From CAIYHK01 sp964638795 (GTDB lineage Bacteria; Actinomycetota; Acidimicrobiia; Acidimicrobiales; Ilumatobacteraceae): a stretch of 64,000 bases of DNA. Below the pieces are notes generated by a model. It was not told the origin of the DNA. It was given only the letters and a program-made list of their open reading frames with translations, and made no database searches. Made by a program: the position numbers and the translations under genes. Position 1 is the stretch's first letter, and each line of letters begins with the position of its first letter. The DNA is taken from contig CAZXAX010000001.1 of the NCBI GenBank assembly GCA_964638795.1, forward strand, positions 1 to 64,000, in the 5' to 3' direction. Shown here one piece after another: positions 34,938 to 44,504 of this stretch.

Positions 34938-36170
34938 ATGAAAAACGAGAGCCTGTTCTCTGGTGCGGCTCGCGAACGTTTGCAGAATCAAGCACCACTT
35001 GCAGCACGTTTACGGCCACGCAACTTCGATGAAGTTGTAGGACAACAAAAGCTCGTAGCAGCGGGAGCACCATTCAGGAAGATGGTCGAAAACGACACGT
35101 TGCGATCTGTGATCTTGTGGGGGCCACCAGGCACAGGTAAAACGACACTGGCCGAAGTGGTTGCTTGTGTTAGCAGTCGCCACTTCGAACGCGTTTCAGC
35201 AGTGACATCGGGAGTAAAGGATCTTCGCGAAGTTATTGAGGCTGCGCGTGACCGCTTGGGAACTCATGATCAGCGCACGATTGTCTTTGTGGATGAAATT
35301 CACAGGTTCAACAAGGCGCAGCAGGATGCACTACTGCCCTCGGTTGAAGAAGGTTTAATCACCTTGATTGGGGCAACTACTGAAAATCCCTTCTTCGAGG
35401 TGAATGCCCCGTTAAGAAGTCGGTCAACTCTTTTTCGGCTCGAGCCTCTATCCAGAGAAGACATCGAGACTCTTGTGCTGCGTGGCATTGCGGCCGAGGG
35501 AATGGTTGCTGAACCCGAAGCCACCCAGTTGATTGCCGAGCGATGTATAGGCGATGGACGCCAAGCGCTGACTGCAGTTGAAGTTGCCTGTGCATTGGCG
35601 CGCCCAGACCGTGTGCAACTCCAGCACGCAGAGGCTGCGCTCAGCACGAGTGCGCTGCGTTATGGGCGCGACGATCACTATGACGTCATCTCTGCGTTTA
35701 TCAAAAGCATGCGAGGATCGGATCCAGATGCAGCTGTTTATTGGCTGGCGCGGATGCTTGAAGCCGGTGAGGATCCGCGTTTCATTGCCCGACGCATGAT
35801 CATTGCAGCAAGTGAAGATATCGGCATGGCGGATCCGTCAGCACTCACCGTTGCAGTGGCAGCAGCGCAGGCGCTGGATGTGGTGGGCTTGCCTGAGGCC
35901 CAACTCAACCTCGCGCAAGCTGCTATTCACATCGCACGAGCACCAAAGAGCAATGCCGTAGCAATGGCTATCTGGACTGCTCGTGAAGACGTCCGTAATG
36001 GTCAAGTGGCAGAGGTGCCTGCGCATCTTCGTGACTCCCACTACCAAGGAGCAGCACAATTGGGCCACGGCGTGGACTATGTGTCCCCGCATGATGACCC
36101 GCATGGATCGAAGTCGCAGAAGTACCTGCCTGACTCAATGAATGGAATTCATTACTTTGATAACACCTGA
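34938..36170 (+). CDS. rarA: Replication-associated recombination protein RarA (MgsA)
   Basis: AAA+ ATPase of the clamp-loader group acting at stalled forks. 410 aa: LAARLRPRNFDEVVGQQ, Walker A WGPPGTGKTTLAE, Walker B IVFVDEIHRFNKAQQDALLP, sensor GATTENPFFEV, and a C-terminal MgsA domain with SMRGSDPDAAVYWLARML. No gap to aspS (0 nt), so translation is probably coupled. aspS-rarA-alaS order is common in actinobacteria. Confidence 0.94.
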   Translation: MKNESLFSGAARERLQNQAPLAARLRPRNFDEVVGQQKLVAAGAPFRKMVENDTLRSVILWGPPGTGKTTLAEVVACVSSRHFERVSAVTSGVKDLREVIEAARDRLGTHDQRTIVFVDEIHRFNKAQQDALLPSVEEGLITLIGATTENPFFEVNAPLRSRSTLFRLEPLSREDIETLVLRGIAAEGMVAEPEATQLIAERCIGDGRQALTAVEVACALARPDRVQLQHAEAALSTSALRYGRDDHYDVISAFIKSMRGSDPDAAVYWLARMLEAGEDPRFIARRMIIAASEDIGMADPSALTVAVAAAQALDVVGLPEAQLNLAQAAIHIARAPKSNAVAMAIWTAREDVRNGQVAEVPAHLRDSHYQGAAQLGHGVDYVSPHDDPHGSKSQKYLPDSMNGIHYFDNT

Positions 36171-36190
36171 GCCCATAGTGCCCCTGAAGG

Positions 36191-36196
36191 TAGGCT
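36191..36196 (+). promoter_or_regulatory. -10 box for alaS (TAGGCT)
   Basis: TAGGCT ends 9 nt before the alaS ATG in a 35-bp spacer. A weak AAAGG lies between. No clear -35. Confidence 0.45.
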
Positions 36197-36205
36197 CAAA
36201 AAGGC

Positions 36206-38824
36206 ATGAGTAAGCACCCAACCTCGGCAAACGATCTGCGTAAGGCATTTTCGGGATACTTCGCCGACAGGGGGCACACGGTAGTGCCTTCGGCATCGCT
36301 AATCCCGCATGATCCGACCATTCTTTTCACGGTCGCAGGAATGGTTCCGTTCAAGCCCTATTTCACTGGCGACGAAGTGGCCCCATACCCACGTGCTGTG
36401 AGTGTGCAGAAGTGCGCGCGCGCCGGCGGAAAACACAATGACTTGGATGATGTGGGTCGCACTAAGCGCCACCTTGTGTTTTTTGAGATGCTCGGCAATT
36501 TTTCCTTCGGCGACTATTTCAAAGAGGACTCAATCAAATGGTCATGGGATCTCGTGACCGAAGTCTTTGGGCTCGATGGCGACAAGCTCTGGATAACAGT
36601 GCATGAAAGTGATGATGAGGCTGAACAGATTTGGCGCGACACCGTGGGTGTGCGCCCAGATCGCATTCAGCGTCTTGGTGATAAGGACAACTTCTGGCAG
36701 ATGGGTGAGACCGGGCCGTGCGGCCCGTGTTCGGAAATACACATTGATCGCGGGGCTGCATTTGGACCCGATGGTGGCCCGCTAAATGATCCGCACGGTG
36801 ACCGTTTCCTTGAATTCTGGAACCTGGTATTCATGCAGTACAACCAGGCCAAAGACGGCTCACGAGAGCGACTCCCCAAACCTTCTATTGACACCGGTGC
36901 GGGACTCGAGCGAATCCTCACTCTTTTGCAGGGTGTTGATTCGGTGTGGGAGAGCGATGTGCTCGCACCACTGGTGGATCGTGCAGCCTCTATAACCGGC
37001 TCTAAATATCGGCCCGGCGACTACGAAGATCGTTCAAGTTTCTCTTTGCGGGTGTTAGCAGAGCATGCACGGTCGTCCACGATGCTCGTTAATGACGGTG
37101 TATTTCCTTCAAACGAGAACCGCGGTTACGTACTGCGTCGAATTATTCGCCGTGCGGTTCGCCACGCATATCTTTTGGGTACCGAGAAACTTGTGATGCC
37201 ATCGCTTGTTGAAACTGCGATTGGAGTAATGGGTGAGGCGTACCCGGATCTGCGTGCCAATCAAGATTTCATTCTCGAAGTACTAACCAAGGAAGAGGAA
37301 CGCTTCCGGCACACGCTCACTACTGGAATGGGCATTCTTGAACACGAGATGGAATCCGCAGGAAGCAATGGTCTAAGTGGCAAGACCGCATTCTTGTTGC
37401 ACGACACTTACGGATTTCCACTTGAGCTGACCACAGAGATCGCTGGAGAGCGCGGGGTAGGCGTTGATCTCGCGGGTTTTGAATCCGAGATGACCGAGCA
37501 ACGTGAGCGAGCCAAGGCAGCACGTAAGTCCGGAGCGGTTGACGAAAAATCACAGACTCTGTACCGCGCGTTAGTGGAAAAGCTCGGTGCCACGGTTTTT
37601 GTTGGCTATACAACCACCGAAGCGAAAGGCACGGTGGTTGCGGTGCACGAACACGCAGCTGATCCGGATCTAATCGAAGTTTTCCTGGACTCAACTCCTT
37701 TTTACGCAGAAAGCGGTGGCCAGGTTGGTGATACGGGCCAGCTAGTCACCGATTCGGGCGCACTAGAAGTGATTGATACGACCTTTGCGCTACCGGGTCT
37801 CAGAATGCACTTGTGCAAACCCGATCGGGGAGTTGTAACAGTGGGTCAAGTCGCAACTGCGAGTGTTGATAGCGCTCGCCGGCAGGCAATTCGCCGTAAT
37901 CACACCGGCACCCACATTCTGCACTGGGCGCTGCGCGAAGTATTGGGCGATCATGTTAAGCAGGCGGGGTCTCTAGTAGATGACCAGCGGCTGCGCTTCG
38001 ACTTCAGTCATTATGCAGCTGTTACCCCTGAGGAGATTGCGGCAATTGAGCGGCTCGCAAATGCCGAAGTATTGAAAAACTCAAATGTTGAAGCCTTTGA
38101 AACAGCTAAAGATGAAGCCCTTGAAATGGGCGCGATGGCGTTCTTTGGTGACAAGTACGGCGATGTTGTCCGAGTGTTGCGCGCCGGATCATCAATTGAA
38201 CTCTGCGGTGGAACCCATGCCTCGGCAACTGGCGACATCGGAACCATCAAGATTGTTTCTGAGTCATCTATTGGGTCCAATTTGCGACGTGTTGAAGCAG
38301 TTACTGGCGACAACACGATCGCACTGTTGCAACGCCAGGAATCAGAGTTGCGTCAGCTTGGCGAGATGCTTGGATCATCGTCTGCCAATTTGTTTGAGGC
38401 ACTAGAACGCAAACTTGCTGAAGTGCGTTCTTTGCAGGAGGAATTAAAGTCATTCCGCGCTCGGGCTGTAGCGCAACAAGCTTCAGTGATTGCTGCAGGT
38501 GCCAACGGTGGGTTGGTGATTGAACGCATTGACGATCTCGCACCCGGTGATCTAAAGGATCTTGCGGTTGCGGTGCGCCAGGTAGCCGGAGTCAAGGGTG
38601 TCTTTATCGGTGGTGTAGCTGCCACAGGTGGCGTGTCTTTGGTTTGTGCAGTGGATAGCAAGTCGGGAGTTTCAGCAGGCGAGGTCATCAAAGCTTGTGC
38701 TCAGATCGTCGGTGGTGGCGGTGGCGGCAAAGGTGATGTGGCAACTGCTGGCGGCAAAGACGTAACCAAGATTGACGAGGCCTTGGAGACGGCGCGTAAG
38801 AAACTCGCGCCACTTTCCAGTTAG
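36206..38824 (+). CDS. alaS: Alanyl-tRNA synthetase
   Basis: Charges tRNA-Ala with built-in editing. 872 aa, full length: class II core with FFEMLGNFSFGDYFKE and TGAGLERI, tRNA recognition region, editing domain with zinc ligands RNHTGTHILHWAL and CGGTHASATG, then C-Ala with a glycine-rich end GGGGGGKGDVATAGGKD. Followed by ruvX and mltG, a conserved order in actinobacteria. Confidence 0.97.
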   Translation: MSKHPTSANDLRKAFSGYFADRGHTVVPSASLIPHDPTILFTVAGMVPFKPYFTGDEVAPYPRAVSVQKCARAGGKHNDLDDVGRTKRHLVFFEMLGNFSFGDYFKEDSIKWSWDLVTEVFGLDGDKLWITVHESDDEAEQIWRDTVGVRPDRIQRLGDKDNFWQMGETGPCGPCSEIHIDRGAAFGPDGGPLNDPHGDRFLEFWNLVFMQYNQAKDGSRERLPKPSIDTGAGLERILTLLQGVDSVWESDVLAPLVDRAASITGSKYRPGDYEDRSSFSLRVLAEHARSSTMLVNDGVFPSNENRGYVLRRIIRRAVRHAYLLGTEKLVMPSLVETAIGVMGEAYPDLRANQDFILEVLTKEEERFRHTLTTGMGILEHEMESAGSNGLSGKTAFLLHDTYGFPLELTTEIAGERGVGVDLAGFESEMTEQRERAKAARKSGAVDEKSQTLYRALVEKLGATVFVGYTTTEAKGTVVAVHEHAADPDLIEVFLDSTPFYAESGGQVGDTGQLVTDSGALEVIDTTFALPGLRMHLCKPDRGVVTVGQVATASVDSARRQAIRRNHTGTHILHWALREVLGDHVKQAGSLVDDQRLRFDFSHYAAVTPEEIAAIERLANAEVLKNSNVEAFETAKDEALEMGAMAFFGDKYGDVVRVLRAGSSIELCGGTHASATGDIGTIKIVSESSIGSNLRRVEAVTGDNTIALLQRQESELRQLGEMLGSSSANLFEALERKLAEVRSLQEELKSFRARAVAQQASVIAAGANGGLVIERIDDLAPGDLKDLAVAVRQVAGVKGVFIGGVAATGGVSLVCAVDSKSGVSAGEVIKACAQIVGGGGGGKGDVATAGGKDVTKIDEALETARKKLAPLSS

Positions 38825-38828
38825 CACA

Positions 38829-39287
38829 GTGACCAAATCTTCGGGAATCCGTGCGCTTGGGATCGATCTGGGTTCGAAACGCATTGGAGTTGCCGTTAGT
38901 GACCTCAGTGGCAATATTGCCGGACCATTGACCGTGGTGCAGCGCTCGGGGTCAGAAAAACGTGATCATCAAACCATCCGCCAACTCGTGATTGATGAGG
39001 AAGCTGAGATCATTGTTGTCGGATTGCCTCTTACGATGGCTGGCGAAATCGGTCGCGCGGCACAGGCTGCCATTGCGGAGACCAAAAGGCTGGCTACGGT
39101 CGTTGATGTGCCGGTTGTGACTTTTGATGAGCGTCTGACCACAGTGTCGGCAGAACGCACGCTGCTTGAGGCGAACATGAATGCTCAAGCACGAAGGCGC
39201 GTGGTCGACAAAGTTGCAGCAGCAGTAATGCTGCAGTCGTGGCTTGACGAACGCCAGCATCGCTTGAAGGATTCCGATAATGGCTGA
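38829..39287 (+). CDS. ruvX: YqgF/RuvX RNase H-fold nuclease
   Basis: Putative Holliday junction resolvase family; in E. coli the homologue works in 16S rRNA 5' maturation. 152 aa from GTG 38829: LGIDLGSKRIGVAVSD with the first catalytic aspartate, VVGLPLTMAGE, FDERLTTVSAE with the second, and the C-terminal DKVAAAVMLQSWLD with the third. It overlaps mltG by 8 nt. Confidence 0.93.
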   Translation: MTKSSGIRALGIDLGSKRIGVAVSDLSGNIAGPLTVVQRSGSEKRDHQTIRQLVIDEEAEIIVVGLPLTMAGEIGRAAQAAIAETKRLATVVDVPVVTFDERLTTVSAERTLLEANMNAQARRRVVDKVAAAVMLQSWLDERQHRLKDSDNG

Positions 39288-40470
39288 TGAGGAACGTCGG
39301 TCCTCGATTGATCCATTGATCGCTGTTGATTGGCGTACTGATCCGTGGGACAACCCGCGTTCGACGAACGATCACGAAGAGTTGCCGAACGACTCAGATT
39401 TCCCTCGCTTGCGTCGCTTTGTGCGCACCGCTCTTCCAGTTGCGGTCGTAGCAACATTGATTCTCGGCATAGGTGGTATGTGGTACGTGCGCCAGGTAAA
39501 CCCCTCAGGGCTAGCAACAGTGGCGGCGACCTTCACCGTTAATGAAGGTGACTCACTCGCCAGCGTTAGTGAGAGGCTGAAAGACGAAGGATTGATTTCT
39601 AATGCGTGGGTATTCCGTTTCTATGTAGGACGAAACGGAGGAATTGACTTACAGCCCGGTTACTACGCCATCAAGGCCGATGACCACATGGGCAACATCA
39701 TGCGCATTCTGAACACGCCACCTTCTCAGACCTACCAATCAGTTACCTTCCCAGAAGGATTCACAATCGCCCAGATTGGTGAGCGCTTGGCGGAAAACAC
39801 GAGGCTTGATGCAAAGAAGTTTGTAACGGTCGCAGAGTCCGGCACCATTCGGTCCGTTTATCAGCCTGGGCTCTCATTGTCTCTTGAGGGCTTGTTATTC
39901 CCTGATACATATCAAATCTCTGGCAGCGAGAGTGAAGCACAGGTCACTGAGCGCATGGTGAGGTTGATGGAGCGAGTCGGCCGCCAAGAAGGTCTCGATG
40001 GTGCGCAGGCCAAGGTTGGCTTTGATCCATACCAAGTTCTAATTGTGGCGTCGATGGTTGAGCGGGAGGCGAAGGTCGATGCCGACCGAGCAAAGATCGC
40101 GCGGGTCATCTACAACCGTTTGGCAATGGGGATGTTGCTCCAGATTGATGCGACTCTTCTCTACAAGCAGAATCCAAACCTCAGCTTTGCCGAACTGAAA
40201 GCCATTGACACCTTGTACAACACGTACCTGTATGAGGGGTTGCCGCCAACGCCGATCGCCAATCCCGGACGCGCATCAATTCGAGCAGCGCTGAATCCTG
40301 CGCCAAACCCACCACCTGGTGACCCAATTTGTGTAGATCTGCCACAACCAACAGATTGCCAATACATCTACTACGTAATCGCCGATAAAAACGGCGGGCA
40401 CGTATTCGCTGCAACACTCGAACAGCATGAAGCAAATGTCGAGGAAGCAAGACGCAAAGGTCTGCTTTAG
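39280..40470 (+). CDS. mltG: Endolytic murein transglycosylase MltG
   Basis: Membrane-bound lytic transglycosylase thought to cut nascent peptidoglycan strands and set glycan length. 396 aa: about 45 cytoplasmic residues, one helix (LPVAVVATLILGIGGMWYV, about 50-68), a LysM-like part (FTVNEGDSLASVSERLKDEG) and the YceG catalytic domain. The catalytic glutamate lies in ASMVEREAK; YNTYLYEGLPPTPIANPG is the family signature. Start overlaps ruvX. Confidence 0.95.
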   Translation: MADEERRSSIDPLIAVDWRTDPWDNPRSTNDHEELPNDSDFPRLRRFVRTALPVAVVATLILGIGGMWYVRQVNPSGLATVAATFTVNEGDSLASVSERLKDEGLISNAWVFRFYVGRNGGIDLQPGYYAIKADDHMGNIMRILNTPPSQTYQSVTFPEGFTIAQIGERLAENTRLDAKKFVTVAESGTIRSVYQPGLSLSLEGLLFPDTYQISGSESEAQVTERMVRLMERVGRQEGLDGAQAKVGFDPYQVLIVASMVEREAKVDADRAKIARVIYNRLAMGMLLQIDATLLYKQNPNLSFAELKAIDTLYNTYLYEGLPPTPIANPGRASIRAALNPAPNPPPGDPICVDLPQPTDCQYIYYVIADKNGGHVFAATLEQHEANVEEARRKGLL

Positions 40471-40472
40471 TA

Positions 40473-41315
40473 GTGGGAGTGGAAACCGACTCGTTACAGG
40501 CGAACGTGGCAGCTGTTATCGGGTGGCCAATCTCGCAGAGTCTCTCTCCAGTAATCCACAACGCAGCTTTTCGTCATCACGGTGACAATTGGAGTTACGT
40601 TGCCTATCCGGTGGAGCCTGGTGATGCCGCCAGCGCGATCGCTACGATGCGAAGCGGGGCGCTGCATGGTCTCAATGTGACAATGCCGCACAAAGATGCA
40701 GTTGCGGATCTTGTCGATGAACTCGATACGTCTGCGGAATCAATTCATGCAGTAAACACCGTGGTCCGCACGAGTGATGGACGCCTGCGTGGCTATTCAA
40801 CCGATGGTGAAGGTTTGCTGCGGGCAATTCGCATCAACGCGAACTGGGATCCTGCAGGAAAGAAAATCTGTGTACTAGGAGCCGGGGGAGCCGCACGTTC
40901 CGCCATTGATGCGTTTTCTCGCGTTGGCGTGGCTTCAATATTCGTGGTCAATCGCACCGCCGAGAAGGCTGAGCAGGCAATTGGTGGTTCCAACGTGGCA
41001 GTTGTCGGCAGCCAAAACAACATTCACGATTGCGACATAGTCTTCAATGCGACCTCAGTCGGGATGGGCACCGATGAATCGTTGGTTGCTGCCGAGCTGC
41101 TGCATGAAGGCCAGCTTGTTATTGATGCGGTTTATCATCCGCTCGAGACACGACTATTGCGTGACGCCAAGTCACATGGAGCGACTGTTCTCGATGGGCT
41201 CTGGATGCTGATCCACCAAGCGTGCGTAGCGCAAGTGCTGTGGTTGGGGCGCGAACCCGACTACCAGGTCATGAGAAATGCAGCCGTTCAGGAACTGGCG
41301 GCACGCGGCAACTAA
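40473..41315 (+). CDS. aroE: Shikimate dehydrogenase
   Basis: Reduces 3-dehydroshikimate to shikimate with NADPH, 280 aa. Substrate site GWPISQSLSPVIHNAAF, catalytic lysine in NVTMPHKDA, NADP loop VLGAGGAARSAIDAF followed by VVNRTAEKA. GTG 40473 is taken as start, with GTG 40479 possible. It begins 2 nt after mltG, and its TAA stop is inside the putative aroC -10 box. First gene of the shikimate run aroE-C-K-B-Q. Confidence 0.95.
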   Translation: MGVETDSLQANVAAVIGWPISQSLSPVIHNAAFRHHGDNWSYVAYPVEPGDAASAIATMRSGALHGLNVTMPHKDAVADLVDELDTSAESIHAVNTVVRTSDGRLRGYSTDGEGLLRAIRINANWDPAGKKICVLGAGGAARSAIDAFSRVGVASIFVVNRTAEKAEQAIGGSNVAVVGSQNNIHDCDIVFNATSVGMGTDESLVAAELLHEGQLVIDAVYHPLETRLLRDAKSHGATVLDGLWMLIHQACVAQVLWLGREPDYQVMRNAAVQELAARGN

Positions 41316-41318
41316 CCT
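41313..41318 (+). promoter_or_regulatory. -10 box for aroC (TAACCT), overlapping the aroE stop
   Basis: TAACCT ends 7 nt before the aroC ATG and its TAA is the aroE stop. No Shine-Dalgarno in the gap. Confidence 0.45.
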
Positions 41319-41325
41319 TAAACAT

Positions 41326-42486
41326 ATGTTGCGTTTTCTAACCGCCGGTGAGTCACATGGCCCAGCTCTTGTGGTCACGGTGGAAGGTCTGCCTGCGGGT
41401 CTGCCCGTGACGGTGGAAGATCTCGGTGTTGACTTAGCGCGCAGGCGCTTGGGGTACGGCCGTGGCCCGAGGCAGCGCTTTGAGGTCGACAAAATCGAGA
41501 TCATTGGTGGCGTACGCCATGGTCGCACTCTTGGTTCGCCAGTCGCAGTTCTAATCCATAACACCGAGTGGTCGCGTAGCGATAAATGGCATGAGGAAAT
41601 GAAGGCGGCACCGGGTGAAACCAAGGATCCATTAACAAAGCCGCGTCCTGGTCATGCTGATTTACCTGGAATGCAAAAGTATGGATTCACCGATGCCCGT
41701 GACGTGCTGGAGCGTGCCAGCGCTCGCGAGACCGCAGCGCGTGTTGTCGCAGGGTCATTGGCGAAACTTTTGTTGTCCCACATTGGTGTTCAGATTGTCT
41801 CGCACGTAATCCAGATCGGAGACGCCCGTGTAACAAGTGGCAGGCGTCCTTTGCCTTCGGAATTGAACGAGGTGGACGCCTCCGAGGTGCGTTGCCTCGA
41901 TCAGTCTGCAGAGCGTGAGATGATCGCAGCGATTAAATCTGCTGCCGCTGAGGGTGATTCACTCGGTGGAATTGTGGAGGTGCTCGGCTACGGCATGCCC
42001 GTTGGTCTTGGGAGCCATGTCCATTGGGATCGCAAGATTGACGCTTTGCTTGCAGCCGCAATCATGAGCATCCAGGCCGTCAAGGGTGTTGAGATCGGTG
42101 ACGCGTTTGAAGTGGCGGGTCGTCGGGGCAGCAATGCACACGATGCGATCTCGTGGGACTCCACCAACAACGAATATGTGCGTGGATCCACCCTTGCGGG
42201 CGGCACTGAGGGTGGAATAACTAATGGTGAACTGCTGGTCGTGCGTGCGGCAATGAAGCCGTTGGCAACGCTCAATCGACCCACACTGGGAACGGTCGAC
42301 GTGGTGACCAAAGAAGAAACTGTGAGTTTCAAAGAGCGAACCGATGTAACGGCAGTGCCTGCGCTAGGTGTTGTAGGCGAGGCAATGGTCGCATTGGTTG
42401 TGGCTGCCGAGGCGCAGCGCAAATTCGGTGGCGACTCGCTCTCAGAATTCGTTCGCAATGCGGTCAATGCCAAGCCGTCGCTCTGA
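41326..42486 (+). CDS. aroC: Chorismate synthase
   Basis: Converts EPSP to chorismate using reduced FMN, 386 aa. MLRFLTAGESHGPALV opens it; the family signature RRLGYGRGPRQRFEVD, RPGHADLPGMQKYG and RASARETAARVVAG follow. ATG 41326 gives the correct N terminus; the 16 upstream in-frame residues belong to the aroE end. aroK begins within its last 20 nt. Confidence 0.97.
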   Translation: MLRFLTAGESHGPALVVTVEGLPAGLPVTVEDLGVDLARRRLGYGRGPRQRFEVDKIEIIGGVRHGRTLGSPVAVLIHNTEWSRSDKWHEEMKAAPGETKDPLTKPRPGHADLPGMQKYGFTDARDVLERASARETAARVVAGSLAKLLLSHIGVQIVSHVIQIGDARVTSGRRPLPSELNEVDASEVRCLDQSAEREMIAAIKSAAAEGDSLGGIVEVLGYGMPVGLGSHVHWDRKIDALLAAAIMSIQAVKGVEIGDAFEVAGRRGSNAHDAISWDSTNNEYVRGSTLAGGTEGGITNGELLVVRAAMKPLATLNRPTLGTVDVVTKEETVSFKERTDVTAVPALGVVGEAMVALVVAAEAQRKFGGDSLSEFVRNAVNAKPSL

Positions 42487-43027
42487 TCGTCAAGATCGGC
42501 CCGTCGTGGTTCTTGTGGGAATGATGGGTGCAGGCAAGACCTCGGTTGGTCGTGAGCTTGCCGGGCGATCAGAGTTTATTGACCTAGACAAGTTGATTGA
42601 ACAGCAGACCAAGCGCACCATCCGTGAGATTTTTGAAGCAGAAGGTGAAACCGCATTCAGAAAACTCGAATTGCAAGCCCTGCGTGACGCCACGACTTCA
42701 GGCCAGTACAAAGTTGTTTCCACCGGGGGCGGGGTGGTCACCACGTCAGAAGCGCGACAACTTTTGCGAGAAATGGACGCGTTTATTGTTTGGCTAACCG
42801 CATCAAATGAGGAACTCACGCGGCGGGCAACAAAGAGCGGTAATAGACCCCTGCTGGACCATGATCCTGGTGCGAAGATTGAAGAGTTGATGAACCAACG
42901 TGCCCCTATGTATGCCGAAGTTGCGGACTTAACCCTGAATACCCAGGGACTTTCTGTGAAACAGGTTGCGCAATTAATTGAAGAAGCACTGAGACACCAC
43001 GTGGCTGACCGAAAGACCGCACCATGA
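42467..43027 (+). CDS. aroK: Shikimate kinase
   Basis: Phosphorylates shikimate, 186 aa. Walker A GMMGAGKTSVGREL, substrate residues FIDLDKLIEQ and FRKLELQAL, STGGGVV, and the lid NRPLLDHD. ATG 42467 overlaps aroC by 20 nt and adds a basic N-terminal extension (PSRRSDRQDRP) before the first strand; a later GTG would remove that strand. ATGA overlap with aroB. Confidence 0.94.
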   Translation: MPSRRSDRQDRPVVVLVGMMGAGKTSVGRELAGRSEFIDLDKLIEQQTKRTIREIFEAEGETAFRKLELQALRDATTSGQYKVVSTGGGVVTTSEARQLLREMDAFIVWLTASNEELTRRATKSGNRPLLDHDPGAKIEELMNQRAPMYAEVADLTLNTQGLSVKQVAQLIEEALRHHVADRKTAP

Positions 43028-44046
43028 CCAGTTCCCATACAACTGTCAGAGTTGAACTCGGCGATCGCTCATATGACGTCCTAGTTGGTCACGGCGTGGC
43101 TAACGAAATAGCAGCACAAATTCCAAACAACGTGCAACGCATTGCTGTGGTTACCCAGCCCAGTGTTCCGATTCGAATTGCGCTCCCGGTTGAACACAAG
43201 ATCTTTGAAATCGGCAACGGTGAGTCAGCCAAGTCGCTTGCTACCGTGGAGAAACTGTGTGCCGGTTTTGCCGATATGGGTCTTACTCGCAACGACCTCG
43301 TAATCGGAGTCGGTGGTGGAATGGTCACAGACGTCGCCGGTTTCGCCGCTGCGGTGTTTCACCGCGGTGTACGAGTAATGCACGTGGCAACCACATTGCT
43401 AGCCATGGTTGATGCTGCAATCGGTGGAAAAACAGGCGTGAACTTGTCTGCTGGAAAAAATCTCGTGGGTGCCTTCTGGCAACCGAGTGCTGTGTTTTGC
43501 GAGATGGAAGCGCTAAGTACTTTGCCGCCCGAGCACATGCGGGGTGGCCTTGGGGAGTTGGCCAAGTATCACTTCATCTCGGGTGATGATTTCCTGTCGC
43601 TAGATATTCAGCAGCGAATTGCTCGTGCGGTTCGTGTCAAGGCCGACATCGTCGCAGCTGATGAGCGCGAGTCAGGCCAACGCGCACTGCTCAACTACGG
43701 ACACACATTGGGTCACGCCGTGGAAATCGCGACCAACTTCAAAGTTCAGCATGGCGAAGCTGTAGCTATTGGTCTTGTATATGCCGCTCATCTCGCTGAA
43801 GTGATGGGTCGGATCTCGAATAATCGAGTGAAGGAGCATTACGAAGTGGTCGGGGGCGAGTATGGCTTGACGACCTCCCTGCCAAAGGGGTGCACACCAG
43901 ATGTCCTACTTCCTCTCATTGCGAACGATAAAAAAGCCTTGAATGGACTCACCTTTGTGCTCGATTCGCCCCGTGGTCTTGAGGTGGTTCCGGGTGTGAG
44001 CGAGCAAAAAGTCCGTGAGGCACTCGCCGCAATGGAAGTACGGTAG
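43024..44046 (+). CDS. aroB: 3-Dehydroquinate synthase
   Basis: Second step of the shikimate pathway, NAD- and metal-dependent, 340 aa. VIGVGGGMVTDVAGFAAAVFHRG (NAD loop; quoted in part), TTLLAMVDAAIGGKTGVN, GGLGELAKYHFI, and the metal histidines in NYGHTLGHAVE and QHGEAVAIG are all present. Starts in the aroK stop. aroQ follows 4 nt after. Confidence 0.96.
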   Translation: MTSSHTTVRVELGDRSYDVLVGHGVANEIAAQIPNNVQRIAVVTQPSVPIRIALPVEHKIFEIGNGESAKSLATVEKLCAGFADMGLTRNDLVIGVGGGMVTDVAGFAAAVFHRGVRVMHVATTLLAMVDAAIGGKTGVNLSAGKNLVGAFWQPSAVFCEMEALSTLPPEHMRGGLGELAKYHFISGDDFLSLDIQQRIARAVRVKADIVAADERESGQRALLNYGHTLGHAVEIATNFKVQHGEAVAIGLVYAAHLAEVMGRISNNRVKEHYEVVGGEYGLTTSLPKGCTPDVLLPLIANDKKALNGLTFVLDSPRGLEVVPGVSEQKVREALAAMEVR

Positions 44047-44050
44047 AGGA

Positions 44051-44500
44051 ATGGCCGCCAACAAAAAGACCGTCTTGGTGATTAATGGTCCAAACTTGAA
44101 TCTGCTCGGCCAGCGCCAGCCTGAAATCTATGGAACTGCGACCCTGGAAGACCACATCAATCGCATGGTGGAAATCGGTTCTGCTACTGGGCTTAAGGTC
44201 ACAGCCTTTCAATCCAATTCAAGTGGCGAGATTGTGGACCGCATACATGCCGCGCGCGGCAAAGAAGATGCAATCATCATCAACGCCGGCGCATTCACGC
44301 ATTATGCGTGGAGCATTCACGACGCGTTAGCGGCTTTTGCTGGTCCCAAAATTGAAGTTCATATCTCTAATCCGGCATCACGCGAGGAATGGCGCCAGCA
44401 GAGTGTGCTTGCTCCCGTTGTGAATGGGTCTATCGCGGGCTTTGGCGGTCTTGGATACGATCTTGCTGTGGCGGCGGTCGATTCCTTGTTGAACATCTGA
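44051..44500 (+). CDS. aroQ: 3-Dehydroquinate dehydratase, type II
   Basis: Dehydrates 3-dehydroquinate to dehydroshikimate, 149 aa, dodecameric flavodoxin-like fold. VLVINGPNLNLLGQRQPEIYG carries the catalytic tyrosine (quoted up to the Y region), INAGAFTHYAWSIHDAL the substrate contacts, and EVHISNPASREEWR the catalytic histidine. GAGGA directly before ATG 44051. With aroE, aroC, aroK and aroB, five of the seven common pathway steps are here; aroA and the DAHP synthase are not in the window. Confidence 0.95.
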   Translation: MAANKKTVLVINGPNLNLLGQRQPEIYGTATLEDHINRMVEIGSATGLKVTAFQSNSSGEIVDRIHAARGKEDAIIINAGAFTHYAWSIHDALAAFAGPKIEVHISNPASREEWRQQSVLAPVVNGSIAGFGGLGYDLAVAAVDSLLNI

Positions 44501-44504
44501 CCCA

